The notes under the pieces: generated by a model
What the model saw: the letters and a program-made list of their open reading frames with translations, nothing else
Database searches by the model: none
What the model was told of the DNA's origin: nothing
Position numbers and translations under genes: made by a program
Part shown: one piece after another, positions 48,361 through 60,611 of the stretch
How positions within the stretch are numbered: the first letter of the stretch is position 1
How the letters are laid out: each line of letters begins with the position of its first letter
Source: Ancistrus triradiatus
Lineage: Eukaryota; Chordata; Actinopteri; Siluriformes; Loricariidae
Direction of reading: 5' to 3'
Length of the DNA stretch: 64,000 nucleotides
Assembly (NCBI GenBank): GCA_025084515.1
Contig: JAJAGP010000362.1
Location: 1 to 64,000, forward strand

Positions 48361-49025
48361 ACGGAGCGTTACATTGTTTTCCATTCCCGAACATTAAACA
48401 CATTTGTATGAAAATGTATCAAATTTGTTGATCTTGAAATCTCAGAACCGAGATTCATTTAACCCTTTATCAAGATAGCTTTGGCCTAAAATATGAAAGA
48501 TCTGTTGAGCATTCCAGAAAATCTGAAAGAACAAATCAGTTAAATGAAACCTGTAAGGCAAAAAAATGCATCCGGTTCTCTTCTTTCATGGTCAGTATAG
48601 TTCTTAAAACTCATTCACATATCATAAATATAAATGTGAAAAATATCCGTTCACATGAGTAAAAAGCAACACTGGATAATGAGGAAAAATATGAATTTGG
48701 CATTGTATTGATGGCTCAGATAGATGTATGGATGGATGGACAGACAGACTAACTTTATTGAGCCCCACAGGGTAAATCTGGGAAATGGTCAAGCAGGTGT
48801 CTAGAAATGTAATACAGGTATGAGCCGTTTAACAACAATCAACATTTTTTCTCTTTAATGACCGATGTCATTGCGGACACTGTGGCTGTTAACAGCTGAT
48901 CCCCTTAACAGCCAGTCAACACTGCAGATCCATTAGCAGAGGCAGGAGTTAAAGTTTAAGAGTGGAAGTCCATCAATTGCGTGTGTCTTTCATAATAGTA
49001 AATATTTCTGAAGAATACTTGGTTT

Positions 49026-49330
49026 GGGGCGGCTCGGTGGGCATCACCGTTTCAGCGATAAGATCCTGGGTTCGTTCTCAGGTGGGTCCTTTCTGTCTGT
49101 TCTGTCCTTTCTGGCCCCGTATCCGCATGGATTTACTCCATGTGCTCTGGTTTCCTCCCACAGTCCAAAAATATGCTTTGGTTACTTGATTATGCTACAG
49201 TGGCCCAAGTGTATGATTCTATGTGCCCTTCGATGGATTAGTGCCTTGGTCTAGGGTTGTTTCTGCCACCGGCTATACACTGGCTCTCCCATGGCCCTGT
49301 TCAAGCAGATAAGAAAGTGAATTAATTAAT
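49026..49330 (+). repeat. DANA-like SINE, near full length
   Basis: Head 'ggggcggctcggtgggca', B-box 'cctgggttcgttctcagg', 'ggtttcctcccacagtccaaa', 'cttcgatggattagtgcc' and a tail with 'aagaaagtgaattaattaa'. Confidence 0.8.
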
Positions 49331-49484
49331 TAATATATGGTATAATTTAGTTTGATTATTCATGAATTATTTATTCTGCTTTTACATCTCTACTTAAAGC
49401 TCAAAATATGTTCTGGCAAACCAGTAACACATATTTAAAAAATCCCAGTACAGAGGAAATTCTTGTTAGAATTATGGCTGAAAG

Positions 49485-50240
49485 ATGAAACTGAAGGACA
49501 GGGACCACTGGGATGTTTCACAGCTTGTGGGGGAAAGGGAAAAAAATCGCTTCACTTCCAAGCAAAAAGTAGTCAACACAGGTCATTCACCATCAATTTC
49601 TGAAGGAACAAATTGCATGGAACTGCATACCATGAACATACGGAGCAAAGTGGCACACAAGAGGCCTTTGCCCACCTCTGCTCACAAAGTTGCCAAGTTA
49701 CAGTGGGCAAAAAGACACAAAAATTCATCACTGGAAAGATTTCTCATGTACATCGAAGACCTCAAGAAGCCTTCAATGAGGACTGCAAGCAATATGTGGG
49801 GTCCAAGCTGGAGGAGGTTCTGTGATGTTCTGCGGTGTTTTAATTACACAGAAATGGGTCCATTGGTTGAGGTGACAGTAAATTTGAACCACAATGCCTA
49901 CATTGAGCTGTTGCACGACCAGGTTTTGCTCTTACCAAGAAACATAACATTCATATTCCTCTATTCCAAGATGACAACAGTGCTGTAAATGTGAATGCTT
50001 AGCATAAACATTTAGGAGCAGTCACACATCCGGACTGGCCCATAAAATCCCCATATATGAATCCACTTGAAATCTGTTTGATTACCTGGCCAGAATCTGG
50101 CCGAACTGCGCAATTCGATTGCAAGAGTGGCTGAACATTGATAGATCCCAAATAGAATCACAGCTGTTTTTCATGCTTGTTGATGTATTACACTCCATTA
50201 GGTACGTTTCAGCCACTAAACGTCTTTGGAACGTTGTTGA
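49485..50240 (+). mobile_element. Tc1-like fossil
   Basis: Plus-strand frames contain a Tc1-like stretch, 'MNIRSKVAHKRPLPTSAHK' followed by VAKLQWAKRHKNSSLE, and later a LHDQVLLLPRNI piece. These correspond to the region between the HTH domain and the second catalytic residue. Many stops; ends not identified. Confidence 0.65.
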
Positions 50241-50249
50241 AAACCGAAG

Positions 50250-50330
50250 TAAACCCATGCAAACACACGGAAACATGCAGGTCTGGGGTTGACAGCACTA
50301 ACCACTGAACCATTATACTACCCCAGGCAG
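50250..50330 (-). repeat. DANA-like SINE fragment
   Basis: 'gtaaacccatgcaaacacac', then 'gacagcactaaccactgaacc'; reverse orientation, diverged. Confidence 0.5.
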
Positions 50331-50640
50331 GTATTGAACAGTGAACCAGTCCACCAGATTTATCATCAGTTAAGCCACTACCAGAATAGCACTAACCAGC
50401 ATAAACCAACATGGGCCAATATGAAACATGGTCTCGCTATCTGACCAGCGGATGAGTGTGAGCTCAGAATTAGCATTGTATTGATCTTAATTACCAAAAA
50501 TAAACTCGTAATGGAGCACTTTGATTTGTAGCATCCTTATCTGGGTCAGCGAGATAGAGCATTGCCCAGAGGCGAACAAAACATTAAGATGTTACCTGCT
50601 GTGGTTTAGAATAATTAGCAGGAGCAGAAAGCGACACCTG

Positions 50641-50794
50641 TACCTTCAGCTCGCACGCCAGCCAATCAGAAGCCCGAGTTAATTTCCTAATGACGTAAGC
50701 GCTACAACTCAGAGTGGGCGGGGCTATTCCAGATTAAGTTGTAGAGCCAGAGTTGAGCAAGTGATGAGATGTGAGTGTCTCTCTTCGGCGGAAC
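50641..50794 (+). promoter_or_regulatory. atp2b: Predicted atp2b promoter and non-coding first exon
   Basis: In order on the plus strand: GCCAATCAG (CCAAT box, 50662), TGACGTAA (CRE-like, 50691), GGGCGGGGC (GC box, 50716-50724), then a short leader ending CGGAAC|GTGAGT, a consensus donor at 50794. The first acceptor I find for a coding exon in this direction is the atp2b one at 60368. I infer a TATA-less start near 50740-50760. Confidence 0.55.
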
Positions 50795-51481
50795 GTGAGT
50801 ACATGCTTTTTATTGATGCACTTTAGCTTTAACGGGATGTGCAGAGATTCTTTATTTAATGCGTTGTGTCTATAGAAATCTTGAACTGTGATTGGTAATT
50901 TTATTGCTAACGAAACCTGCTCTGTATGTCAAAACGTGTAGGGTTTATATTGCACTCTGAGATTCTGACATTCAGGATTAAAAAACAAATACATCAGTTG
51001 AAGTGTAAGGTGGGGCGATAGATGCAGCCGTTATGTTATCTATTCAGTTTTCACTGTTTCTTTATGTGCTCATTAATCTGTACATCACAAAACTATCCCT
51101 TCATTTTACATATACCTTTAACGTAGCATTGATTTTGAAGGAAAACACTTCAGAGTTGTAAAGTGATTGAATTTCTACTTAATCTGTGAGACCTGTCTCA
51201 TTATCTTAATTCGCCTTACTGGTGAATTTAAGTTTTTAAATGACCAAAATCCACGTCTTGAAAATCTATTTGAAATTGATTGTTTTAGTGTTAGTGACTG
51301 CTTTATTTTAAATGGAAGACATGTAAAATATGTTATACCATAGTCGTTTTTATAAAAATCTCACATATATGGTTATTCATTGTTTGCTTTATTTAACGTC
51401 GCTATCAGCATCAGTGGCCATTTCAAGGTTACATCAAGGCCAAGTCACATACCCTCAATGCCAAATTACTGTAATCAATTA

Positions 51482-51628
51482 ACACATGTCTTTGGACTGT
51501 GGGAGGAAACCGGAGTACCTGGAGTAAACCCATGCCATGCGGACATGGGGAGGACATGCAGAGTCCACAGAGAAAGGGACCACCCCTGGGATTGAACCCA
51601 GAACCTTCCTGCTGTGAGGTGGCAGTGC
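51482..51628 (-). repeat. DANA-like SINE fragment
   Basis: 'acatgtctttggactgtgggaggaaaccgg' to 'gggattgaacccagaacctt' and 'ctgctgtgaggtggcagtgct'. The tail is missing. Confidence 0.7.
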
Positions 51629-51757
51629 TACATTTATATTTCCAGCATTTGATAAAATCTTACAATCCAAGCAATTGTGCTCAAGGACCCAACAGTGGCA
51701 GCTTGGCAGAGGTGGGATATAGTCCAGTACCTTACCCGCTGGGCTACCACAGTCTAC
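51629..51757 (-). repeat. V-SINE-like SINE, diverged
   Basis: Directly follows the DANA-like fragment; 'aatccaagcaattgtgctcaaggac' and 'ccttacccgctgggctacca'. Confidence 0.7.
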
Positions 51758-52019
51758 CCACCAAGTCTGGTTATTCATTGCAAGACCTGAAATAACAATG
51801 CTGTTACTGAAATTGAACTGTCATGTCATACTAAAGGTGTTTTCATTTCATGGATTAAATTAAGAGGGATTTATATAGACTGAAGGTCTTTGTGTCTTAT
51901 GTATTTAATCAAAGATATGTTTTGTTTATTTATTTAGTTAAACTTCACATCAGCATCAATAGCTGTTCTTGACAGGAGCAAGCTTGTAACGATACTAGTC
52001 AGACATTTAGAGTGTCCTG

Positions 52020-52168
52020 TTAACCTAACACATGTCTTTGAAATGTCAGAGTAAACCCATGCAAATATGGAGAGAACATTCAAAATCCACACAGGTGGAG
52101 TGCAAGGTCGGGATCAAACCTGAAGCTGTGTGGAAAATGCACTAAGTGATTGTGCCGCTGTCCCACCA
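52020..52168 (-). repeat. DANA-like SINE fragment
   Basis: 'taacacatgtctttgaaatgt' to 'gtgattgtgccgctgtccca'; reverse orientation, diverged. Confidence 0.6.
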
Positions 52169-52304
52169 CATCAGAGATTAGTAATGGCTCCCTCTGATTA
52201 TTTTTCCACATACAATATCATTTACCAAGTATGTGAACATACAGTGTGGAGGGATGAGTCTGAGACCACTAGTGGACATGCTTGTCTTGTATTTTTCTGA
52301 CTAT

Positions 52305-52460
52305 ACTGGCTCGGTGGGAAGCACTGATGCCTCACAGCAAGAAAGTCCTGGGTTCAGTCCCAGGTGGAGCAGTCTGTGTCCTTTCTGTGTGGAGTGTGCA
52401 TGTTCTCTGTGTGTCCACGTGGGTTTACTTCAGGTACTCTGGTTTCCCCCCTACAGGCCA
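52305..52460 (+). repeat. DANA-like SINE, head and middle
   Basis: 'ggctcggtgggaagcactgatgcctcacagcaag' head, B-box 'ctgggttcagtcccaggtgg', then 'ggtttacttcaggtactctgg'. Confidence 0.7.
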
Positions 52461-53262
52461 ATGGTGGTCTTTCACAAGTCTGTGCAAAAACTAATCATAC
52501 ATGTTAGTGTCTTGTGATGTTAGTGTATGCTTGACTTTCTTTTTCTTCTAGTGCCCCCATAAATGCTTGATGGGGTGTAGATTAGGTAACTGTGGAAGAA
52601 AGTCCATGGCAGCCAGATTTACGCAAATTGTTATGCTGACTATGCGATTTGTAATGGGGGGGAAAAAAAAAAAAACAGAATTAGTTTCTCTAGACTTGTG
52701 GACCCCTTTGTGTGTATACATTTTAAAGAAAACTTTTGTTCAGATAAACCCGAAAACATTTTTCTTACACACAGTCTATGCTTAGGTTTGTAAAACTGAG
52801 ACAGTAGCCCTCTAGGACACAGTGGGTGATCCAATAAAGTGGTAATAATGAGGTGTTTTCCTAACAGGAATTGTCTGTTTTTTAATACATGGAGCAGTGG
52901 TTTGACGTCAGTCATTCACAGCAGTTTAATTGCAGAATCAATTAACATTACACTCTCAAATTTGACACATACACAGAAGTCTTTCTTAACACACTGCGCT
53001 ACGTGGGGTGACGTCACTTTCACAGGTTTCTTAGTGGGCTTGCAAGCATGTGCCATTAATAGGCTCGTTTTCTCTTCTGTCCCAGTTTTTCACCATGCCA
53101 ATATGTGTTGATAGGAATATATTACACATTACTGTTTGCAAGGTTTCAAATTAATTTGGAGGCTTTCTTGGCAGGCTGAATGTCATAACCTCAAAATAAC
53201 CACAGAGTTTAAAAGCAAGGGTCTATTTAGTGGTCTTGTAGAATGATACTTAAGCACATACA

Positions 53263-53435
53263 TGTATAGCATTTAGCAGACACCTGTATTCAGAGGGACT
53301 CAAGTGATACAGCCTTACAGTGTATAATCCAAGCAATTGGGGGATTAAGGGCTTGCTCAATAGGCCCCAGCTTGGCAGTGGCACTTGGACTTTCTGATCA
53401 ACAATCTGAGATTTTAACCGGTGTGCCACCTCCAT
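53263..53435 (-). repeat. V-SINE-like SINE, diverged
   Basis: 'tagcatttagcagacacctg' tail to 'aaccggtgtgccacctcc' head; reverse orientation. Confidence 0.65.
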
Positions 53436-53834
53436 CCCAGTGAACACTCTTGCCAGTTCTTTCATTACCTTAAAGTGGCTGTGTTCTGTTCATCACAAAT
53501 GGGTTACAGTGTTCCATACAGCTGAGTTGGTATTATTTATATCCTGGTCAATAAAACTACCAATACCTACTATGCTTCTCTTACTGTTTGTGTCCTGAAT
53601 AAGAAGAGACAATTTCACTCTTGTATAAATCTCAGTTCAGTTCAGTTATATGGCACATGGTGGGCTGTACAACTATGCTGTTGTCATTTGACAGCTTAAC
53701 ACCTACTATATTGAAACTCATCGAGAGAAAAAAAGTAACACACAGAGAAGTTGTTGGGATTGAGTGAAACTGTGTGTGTGAATGTAATGATGATTATATC
53801 AATGTGATTTCAATATTAGAGTGAAAGGATAATT

Positions 53835-54400
53835 TTATTTGGGACTACTGTACAATGGAAAGGAGGCTCTAGTACCCTGTTGGGCTGCCTCTGGATACAA
53901 GATGAGATACAGTTGGGCATGGAGGCATACAGATTCTGTATGGTATCCTGCGGCACATTCGCCCACAGATGTTGCAGCTAGGCCTGTAGATCCTCCACAG
54001 GCATCGAAGCTGGCATCCAAGCTGGTCCCATAAATGCTTGATTGGTGATAAATATGGCGTCTGGGCAGGCCAAGGAAGTGTTGCGATCTGGCGGAGACAG
54101 CCCTGGCTGTGCTTGGGTGAGCATTATCCTGCTGAGAAATGTCAGTTGGAAGCTCTGCCCTGAGACGCAACCAATTTGGTCGCAGGATGTCCTGTACATT
54201 TCACTGAGCTGTTGGTGTCCCTCGTAGCACTACTAGGAGTGACTGACTGTCGTACTGACACCAGAACAGCCTGGATGGCAGGCAGTTCATTGAAACACAA
54301 CCGTACTGCTTCTCTCAATCCAATGATGTGACTCCTCTGAAAGTCTGTGAACTTTGCAAAATGTCTTTTAGTTTTAAAGGCATGTCTAACAGTCAATCAT
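53835..54400 (-). mobile_element. Tc3-like mariner-superfamily fossil
   Basis: Minus-strand pieces: an N-terminal KFTDFQRSHIIGLREA HTH segment at 54142-54396, and at 53835-54170 a QQDNAHPSTARAV motif (second catalytic Asp of Tc1/Tc3 transposases) followed by C-terminal debris. The HTH and catalytic pieces nearly touch, so much of the middle is deleted. Confidence 0.7.
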
Positions 54401-54882
54401 CTCTCGCCATGAACGTAGCCTCTGAGAGCCTTTTTATCGGGTAACTTTTATTCCTCTTGTGGCAAGACTTGTGTCAAATCAGACCATACCTGTAATCATT
54501 TGCTTATCTGCCTGTGATATAACTGCATGCTGAGTTTTGCAGCAATCTGACATTTGTCTGGGTGCGTTATTTGTTTTGTCAGTACGTTATTTGTTTTGAA
54601 TGCATTTGCATTTTATATGCATGTTGATGTTTATTATAGCCAGTCTATCTCTGTGTGATCTGTTGCTAAAAGCAGTTTGTCAGCACCACACTTCCCCGTC
54701 CATCTGTGGTGAGGGACCAACAAAGGATCACCTCTAACTATATAATTATTCAGGGTGTGGTTCATTCTCAGAACAGCAGACGTTTTTGGCAAGGGGCTGT
54801 GGGTTGCTAATGAGTTTCTAATAAACTGTCTATTTAGTGAATGTGCATACGTTCTGTACATTTGTCAAACTTCACACTCTTG

Positions 54883-54965
54883 GGCGGCATGGTGGGTAGC
54901 ACTGCCGCCTCACAGCGAAAAGGTCTTTGGTTCAATCCCAGGGTGGATCCTAGGCTCCAAATAAA
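54883..54965 (+). repeat. DANA-like SINE head
   Basis: 'gggcggcatggtgggtagcactgccgcctcacagcg' with B-box 'tggttcaatcccagggtgg', then a break. Confidence 0.7.
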
Positions 54966-55638
54966 TAAATGAATGAGTAGGCAGCACAGATTAATTCAGT
55001 TGCTCAGAAGTCATGGCTTTTACTGGCATTCATGGCTTTTACTGGCATTCATGGTGTGCTATCCGTTGTTTGTGTCTGTCTGTTTTTTTTTTTTTTCTTT
55101 GGCTGTCCAAAGGTATCTGTTTCCCATTCTCTTGAGGGAAGTGAAATGCTTTGTGTGTGGTACACGAGCAGGTTATTTTGCAAGTTATTTTAACTAAAGC
55201 TGCCTACAAATCAAAACAACATAATCCTTTTTCTCCACCATAGCTTGGCATGCTATCTGCCATAACTCTACCATGATACTGTATAGAGACATTTTCACAA
55301 ATTCCAAATATTCAGTAGGATACGTTTTTGGAGAGAAATTTTAAAGCCACGTTTAAGTTAACTGGTGGATTTTTGGATGATACTGCACCGTTCTGGCAAC
55401 ACGCACCTCCTGCTGTTCATGATTTCATTTAAGCTATATCTTTAAGAGGAATACGTCATTCCCAACAACTATTGGGTTTGACCAGTATGAACTGAAGTAT
55501 TCTGACATTTTAATTACTAGACAGCATGGCTTCAAAGTTGATTTTTCCAGTCTGATGCACTTTCCATCTGCTGCATGTCTTGTTAAGTCAGTAAGCTACA
55601 TTAAACATTATTAAGTATGGGTCATGTTATTTGAACTG

Positions 55639-55640
<2 letters not shown>

Positions 55641-55681
<41 letters not shown>
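55641..55681. repeat. (TG)n microsatellite
   Basis: About 20 uninterrupted TG units. Confidence 0.95.
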
Positions 55682-55683
<2 letters not shown>

Positions 55684-57226
55684 CCAATTTTTTCATGGTC
55701 TGCTTCCTCTGACTGATCAGACCCTTCCCTTTTGCGTGTGCAGCTGTTAATGACCTGTGGCAGTCATGTACTTTTATGACACTGTATTTTGTAGCAGTCC
55801 AATTTGGTCATATTTATATTTACTACTTTAACACATGGGGAGGGGTGCCGTAGAGGGACAGTTCGGACAATTCTAAGACCCTGTGCCTGACAGGGGCCCT
55901 GAAAAATGTATTGGAATATTTTTTTTTATTTTGCTGGAGCCAGGTGTAATATCTTTTCATGGGGCACAAAATCCCTGGCAGTGCCATTGCATATTGGTAT
56001 CTTATTGACTCCGTGCTGTTTTGCCATTTTGCCCATTCAGAGCCAGTACTGTTTTATACAAAGAACATTCTTCTGCGATGGACATGTGTTCCATCCAGGA
56101 CATTCTTAAATTCTCTGGGATAGGCTTCACCTATATAACATAAAACTGAAAATAATTAATTTAAAATGAAAGTGTTACTGATTTATTACATCACTGCAGT
56201 GACCAGATGTGAATCATAACAAACCTTTTATGATGTGGTAGGACTGGAGCAGGAATGTGACATATAATAGGACAGTGTTTCTCAATCCTGGTCCTGGCAC
56301 CCCACCGCTCTGCACAATTTAGTGCCTCTTCTGTTTAAACACACCCACTTTAACTCAATAACGGGTTTGTTATTGAGCTGAGTAGTTGGATCAGGTGGGT
56401 TGGGAGCTGGAAAACACTAAAACATGTAGAGCGGTGTGGCGCTAGGGCCAGGATTGAGAAACACTGTATTAGGATCACAGTTTTTCTCTCTCTGTCTCCC
56501 CCTCTCTAATGTTGTGCATGTTTTATGATTTCTTGCCTCTTGGCATTTTAAGTATAAATGTTTTTAGAAAGCTGATAGTGATACATTGGTATACCTTTAT
56601 TTTAATTTGGCCATGGCCTGTTTTTTTTCCCCCCAAATTTCTTGATGGCATTTGCATAATCCCTGTAACCCCGAACTTGTTTTGCACATTCAAAAAAATA
56701 AATTTTCACAATTGCCCTTTATGCATGGAGTGGAAACTCCTGTGCTGTGTGCTCGTCTGACTGTGTAACTCGCCCATTAACATCACTTTGGCATTGTCTT
56801 CATGTAGAAAAAAAAAAAGTTAGCCAGTCGTTTATTCTTAACATGTTTCTATTTTTATTTTAGTTCACCTGAGTGTTTGAGTTCGAATGGATTTCCTTTT
56901 AAGTATAAGTATAAATATAGATAACTAGATGGCTAGATATGTGAGAAAACCAAGTTACCTTACTCATACACTTTTAGTACAATTATTAAGACCATTTTAA
57001 CAGCCTGAGGTGCAATGGACCTACCTGAAAGGAGATGCAAGTGTTTTTTGCCCCCATGCACTCTGAGACAAACTGTGAGACAGGTTACAAAGGGATGTGT
57101 TCTCCAAGGATCACAGTTGGAGATTTGCAAAAAATGCTGGTAATCTACAATTAGATGTGAAGTACTGTGTTTGGAGTTTAAACCTTTTTTGTCCAATGAC
57201 AAAGTGCCTGAATCGTACTCAATGAT

Positions 57227-57557
57227 AACTCATTCATTCATTCTTAACCACTTATCCTAGTCCTGGGAGAGCCGGTGCCCAGCCGGCAACACCGGGCACA
57301 AGGCAGGAGCAACCCTAGACAGGGCACCAATCCATTGTAGGGCACATGCATTCACACACTCATACACACATTCACACTCTAAGGGGCACTTTGGAAACCC
57401 CAATTAACCTAACACATGTCTTTGGAATGTGGGAGGAAACTGGAGAAAACCCACGCAAACACGAGGAGAACATGCAAACTCCACACAGGTGCTTCGAGGT
57501 CAGGATCAAACCAGGGATCTCGGAGCTGTGAGGCAACAGTGCTAACCACTGTGCCGC
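57227..57557 (-). repeat. DANA-like SINE, full length
   Basis: Reverse copy from the tail 'cattcattcattcttaaccactta' through 'ccctagacagggcaccaatcc' and 'gtctttggaatgtgggagg' to the head 'aacagtgctaaccactgtgccgcccc'. It is the most complete copy in the window. Confidence 0.85.
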
Positions 57558-57689
57558 CCCTTGCTTAATGATTTGATATGATAATTGAATAAATTTTTTT
57601 ATTTAATGGCGCGTCTGCATCAATGGCTATTCACGATGGAAGCAAGTTTACATTCATACTAGTCAGAAACGTTCATACTGGGGCAATTT

Positions 57690-57800
57690 AGAATGACCAC
57701 TTTATCTAACACATGTCTTTGGAATGTGGGAGGAAAACTGACTAAACACAGATGGGCACAGGGCGACCCAGAAAACTTCACACAGGCAGAGTCCAAGGTC
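57690..57800 (-). repeat. DANA-like SINE fragment
   Basis: 'ggggcaatttagaatgacc', 'cacatgtctttggaatgtgg' and 'cttcacacaggcagagtcc'. This is the middle part of the unit, about 130 bases after the full copy. Confidence 0.6.
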
Positions 57801-57842
57801 AGGACCGAAAAGGCGTTCTCTGGCGTTGTGCTGAGACTGTCC

Positions 57843-58060
57843 TAACTTTCTGATGACACTGTGCCTCCCACTAGGTGATACCGACTCTTGTCACTCTGAC
57901 ATGATGTTCCCTTTTGAAGGCTTTTGAACCTTGTTCGAATATATGGCATCATGGGATGGGTGAAATACAAGAAGATTTCAAATGAAACCTGGTTGCTTCT
58001 GTCAAGAAACTCCAACTGGGTCATGGTTGGATCTTCCAGCAGGATAGTAATTCAAATGAT
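57843..58060 (+). mobile_element. Tc1-like fossil fragment
   Basis: Plus-strand text 'aactgggtcatggttggatc' and 'ttccagcaggatag' reads as the WIFQQD region around the second catalytic residue of a Tc1 transposase. Short and without ends. Confidence 0.5.
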
Positions 58061-58369
58061 GTTTAACTGAGCATAGATGCAACCTTTGGAAATCCTGTGT
58101 AGTGAGATGAAGTGGAGAGCCTACAAGAGAGGAGACCTTCTGTACTGAGTAGCTGGTTCTCTAGTCTTGTAAAGCATTATGGCAGAAAACTCAGTGGTGT
58201 GTCTAGATTTTCAGATGTTTTCAGCATGAGAACAATGTAATGAACGAAGATGTAACCTTTTTACCCATACTTTCCATGACCTCCCATTAATTTTGGTGCG
58301 GACTGCCTTGCACTGCTCATTTTACACCGCAGTCCGTCTACATGTCAGCTGTGGTCCTGCAACTCGCTC

Positions 58370-58460
58370 TAGCCACAGATTGCCTAATTAGATTAAGCAA
58401 GAGGCTTTCCTGGGGTAATCATTTAGCGAGCCTCTTCCTTTGATGAACACTGCTCTACTC
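58370..58460. promoter_or_regulatory. Candidate intronic enhancer patch
   Basis: TAATTA (58385), a following GATTAAG, TAATCA, and a TCF/LEF-type CTTTGAT (58438-58444) occur in repeat-free sequence inside atp2b intron 1. Weak, motif-only evidence. Confidence 0.2.
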
Positions 58461-59858
58461 AAGATGGCACTTTGAAGGTCAAATTATTTCCTGTAAGATA
58501 ATGCATAGTCATTTTATTGAGTTTCTGTAGTTTTTCCATGAGGTGTTGTCACGAAAGGCTCTACTTTGAAGGTGCTGGAGAATTATTCTTTGCTGACTTA
58601 CTGGTTTGTACCTGAATTGTATCTGCGGCAATGCATACAAAGCTAATATGTGAGTATCTCTTTATAGCGAGTCATATAGAACTATCACACCCTAGAGTGG
58701 TTAGTGTGGTGTGTCTGAATTTTTCAAGATGCACTTTTTGTTGGAAGTCAAAGACGAGGCAAATGAGTTTGAATCATGTCAGTTTGGTGAATATGGACTG
58801 TGTAATATATTACAAGTAAAATGGAAATGTAGTAGGGACATAGGTTAAGCAAAGAGGCTATGCTGTACTTGAAGTAGTGCAATTTTTAGCCTTTGTACAT
58901 TAGTACATTAGTTTGGGGTTGTTCTAATCTCTTAAGATCACACCGGCTCAAAATGATTGGAATGTATTGTGATGCTGATGACCTCTGAGTTGATTTTTAG
59001 ATCTGCATCCATTGTAGTTTTCACACACTTGTAGATTTGTGGGAATCCTCATCATCAATGAACGTTGTGTTTTTAGGCATGGGTATCGTTTGCAGTGGAA
59101 AAAAACAAAAAAAAAAACACGTGTTGACGTATGTGATCACATTACACACAGGTTTTCAATAGATAGATGACTCCTTATCGCAGACGAATTTTTGAGCTAA
59201 TCACGACCTTGAATGTATAGACTGAAATGCGCTAGTAAGAACCGGTAAGTGGAAACTAATTTTTATTTTTATGGTTCTTTGAATTTTGGAACTGGTTCCA
59301 AGTCGGGTTTCGATACCCAACCTTAATTGTGTTCTTTTGACGCACAAATGCTTTCATTGCCAATAATCACCATAATTTTCCCCAAATATTCCAGTCTTAC
59401 TGAACTTCTTTACATTTTAACCATTATTACTAAACATTTATTGTCATTTATCATAATTAATTCTAGTTGCAACTTAACATATGAAGCAATGTTACAGTGG
59501 CTGGGTTGAATATTCATAAGTGAATTGTTTTAAAGACAACAATAGCAGCGGCAGTTTACTAGCCCACCATTGATGGGAACCTGATTTGAGTTCTGACAGT
59601 GCCTCCCAGCAGGATCAGGCATCACACAGCCATTTCTCAGTGACTGAGGGAGGGGAGACCGGGCATTTCCCCGTGCTGCTGCAACAGCTTAACCTGGCGG
59701 CCCATCCAGGTCTTACTCCTGCCTGACCTCAATGAATTCTGGGACAGACTTTGAACCTCCCATGCCCCCAACCAGAATAACTGGAGGTATAGGTGCGATA
59801 TTGGATAATGTACCCTCTATCCTTGGAATCGGACTGGTTCTAAATGTATTTAAAAACT

Positions 59859-59883
59859 CTTTTTTTTTTTTTTTTTTTTTTTT
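59859..59883. repeat. Poly-T run
   Basis: About 25 T residues, about 490 bases before the atp2b coding-exon acceptor. No recognisable SINE is attached. Confidence 0.9.
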
Positions 59884-60611
59884 CTCCACCTGACAGATGA
59901 ATAGGCAGTGTTTAACAATAAAAAAGAAAAGTGAGGACAGTCATGGTTTTTCATCCTTTTGGAATGGAATTAGAATTGAATTAAATTTTAGAGTGTATTG
60001 ATGCAAACAGATTGCTTTTAGAACCAGAGTTCTGTTTTATGTAACAGAATTAATTTTAGTCTTTCACGTCTTAAATGGTCTTGGCTGATTTTCCCTGTGA
60101 AGTGCTGGCGGAAAAGCTGGCTGTCACTTTGCATGCTCGTTCATGTCTCCCCTAAAGATAGTGACAAACCATTTTATATGACTTGCTCATTGATTGAACA
60201 TGGACTGTCTTGCTTTGACATTTCTGACAGTACCCAGTTGTTGGACCAAAGATTGCAAGCAGTCACATTTAGTTATGTTAGTATCACAGGGTATGTACTG
60301 TCATCTTGGCAAGTCTATGTTTGACGTTTTTAACAGACCAATTGTTGTGTCCTTTGATTCTCTTTCAGATGTAGCTCAGAGTGGAACTAAACCACTTGGA
60401 ACTTAAAAGAACCCTGAAAAATCCGAGATGACAAACACGCCTAGCTGCATCGGATGGAAGTGGCTGTTTTCAAATATTCGATTTTTGGACCTTCCTGTAC
60501 CCCTGAATAATTAATGGTTTATGGAAAATTCTAATTTTCCCCACTGAATATTTTCACATTCCCTTGGGGGACCCTTTTCTCTGGCACAGTGTGGTGCACC
60601 TCAGAGAAGAC

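Larger units (their letters stand above)
40829..50640. other. Intergenic region between the SANT-like gene and atp2b
   Basis: No protein gene was recognised. 40830-42205 and 47135-48100 are AT-rich unique sequence. The rest holds a LINE, a foldback repeat, Tc1 copies, SINEs, a CTCF-like motif and a GC-richer patch near 48.2 kb, annotated separately. Confidence 0.6.
50795..60368. other. Inferred atp2b intron 1
   Basis: This is about 9.6 kb between the predicted leader exon and the first coding exon. No coding exon was recognised. It holds SINE fragments, Tc1/Tc3-type fossils, a TG run and a poly-T run. 50800-51480, 55000-57200 and 58500-59850 otherwise look like unique AT-rich sequence. Confidence 0.55.

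Noticed and set aside
60564..60611. Upstream N-terminal extension of the PMCA (LGDPFLWHS...) starting at TTG
   Set aside because: The frame is open but lacks an ATG, and the ATG at 60612 has good context and fits the usual PMCA N-terminal length.
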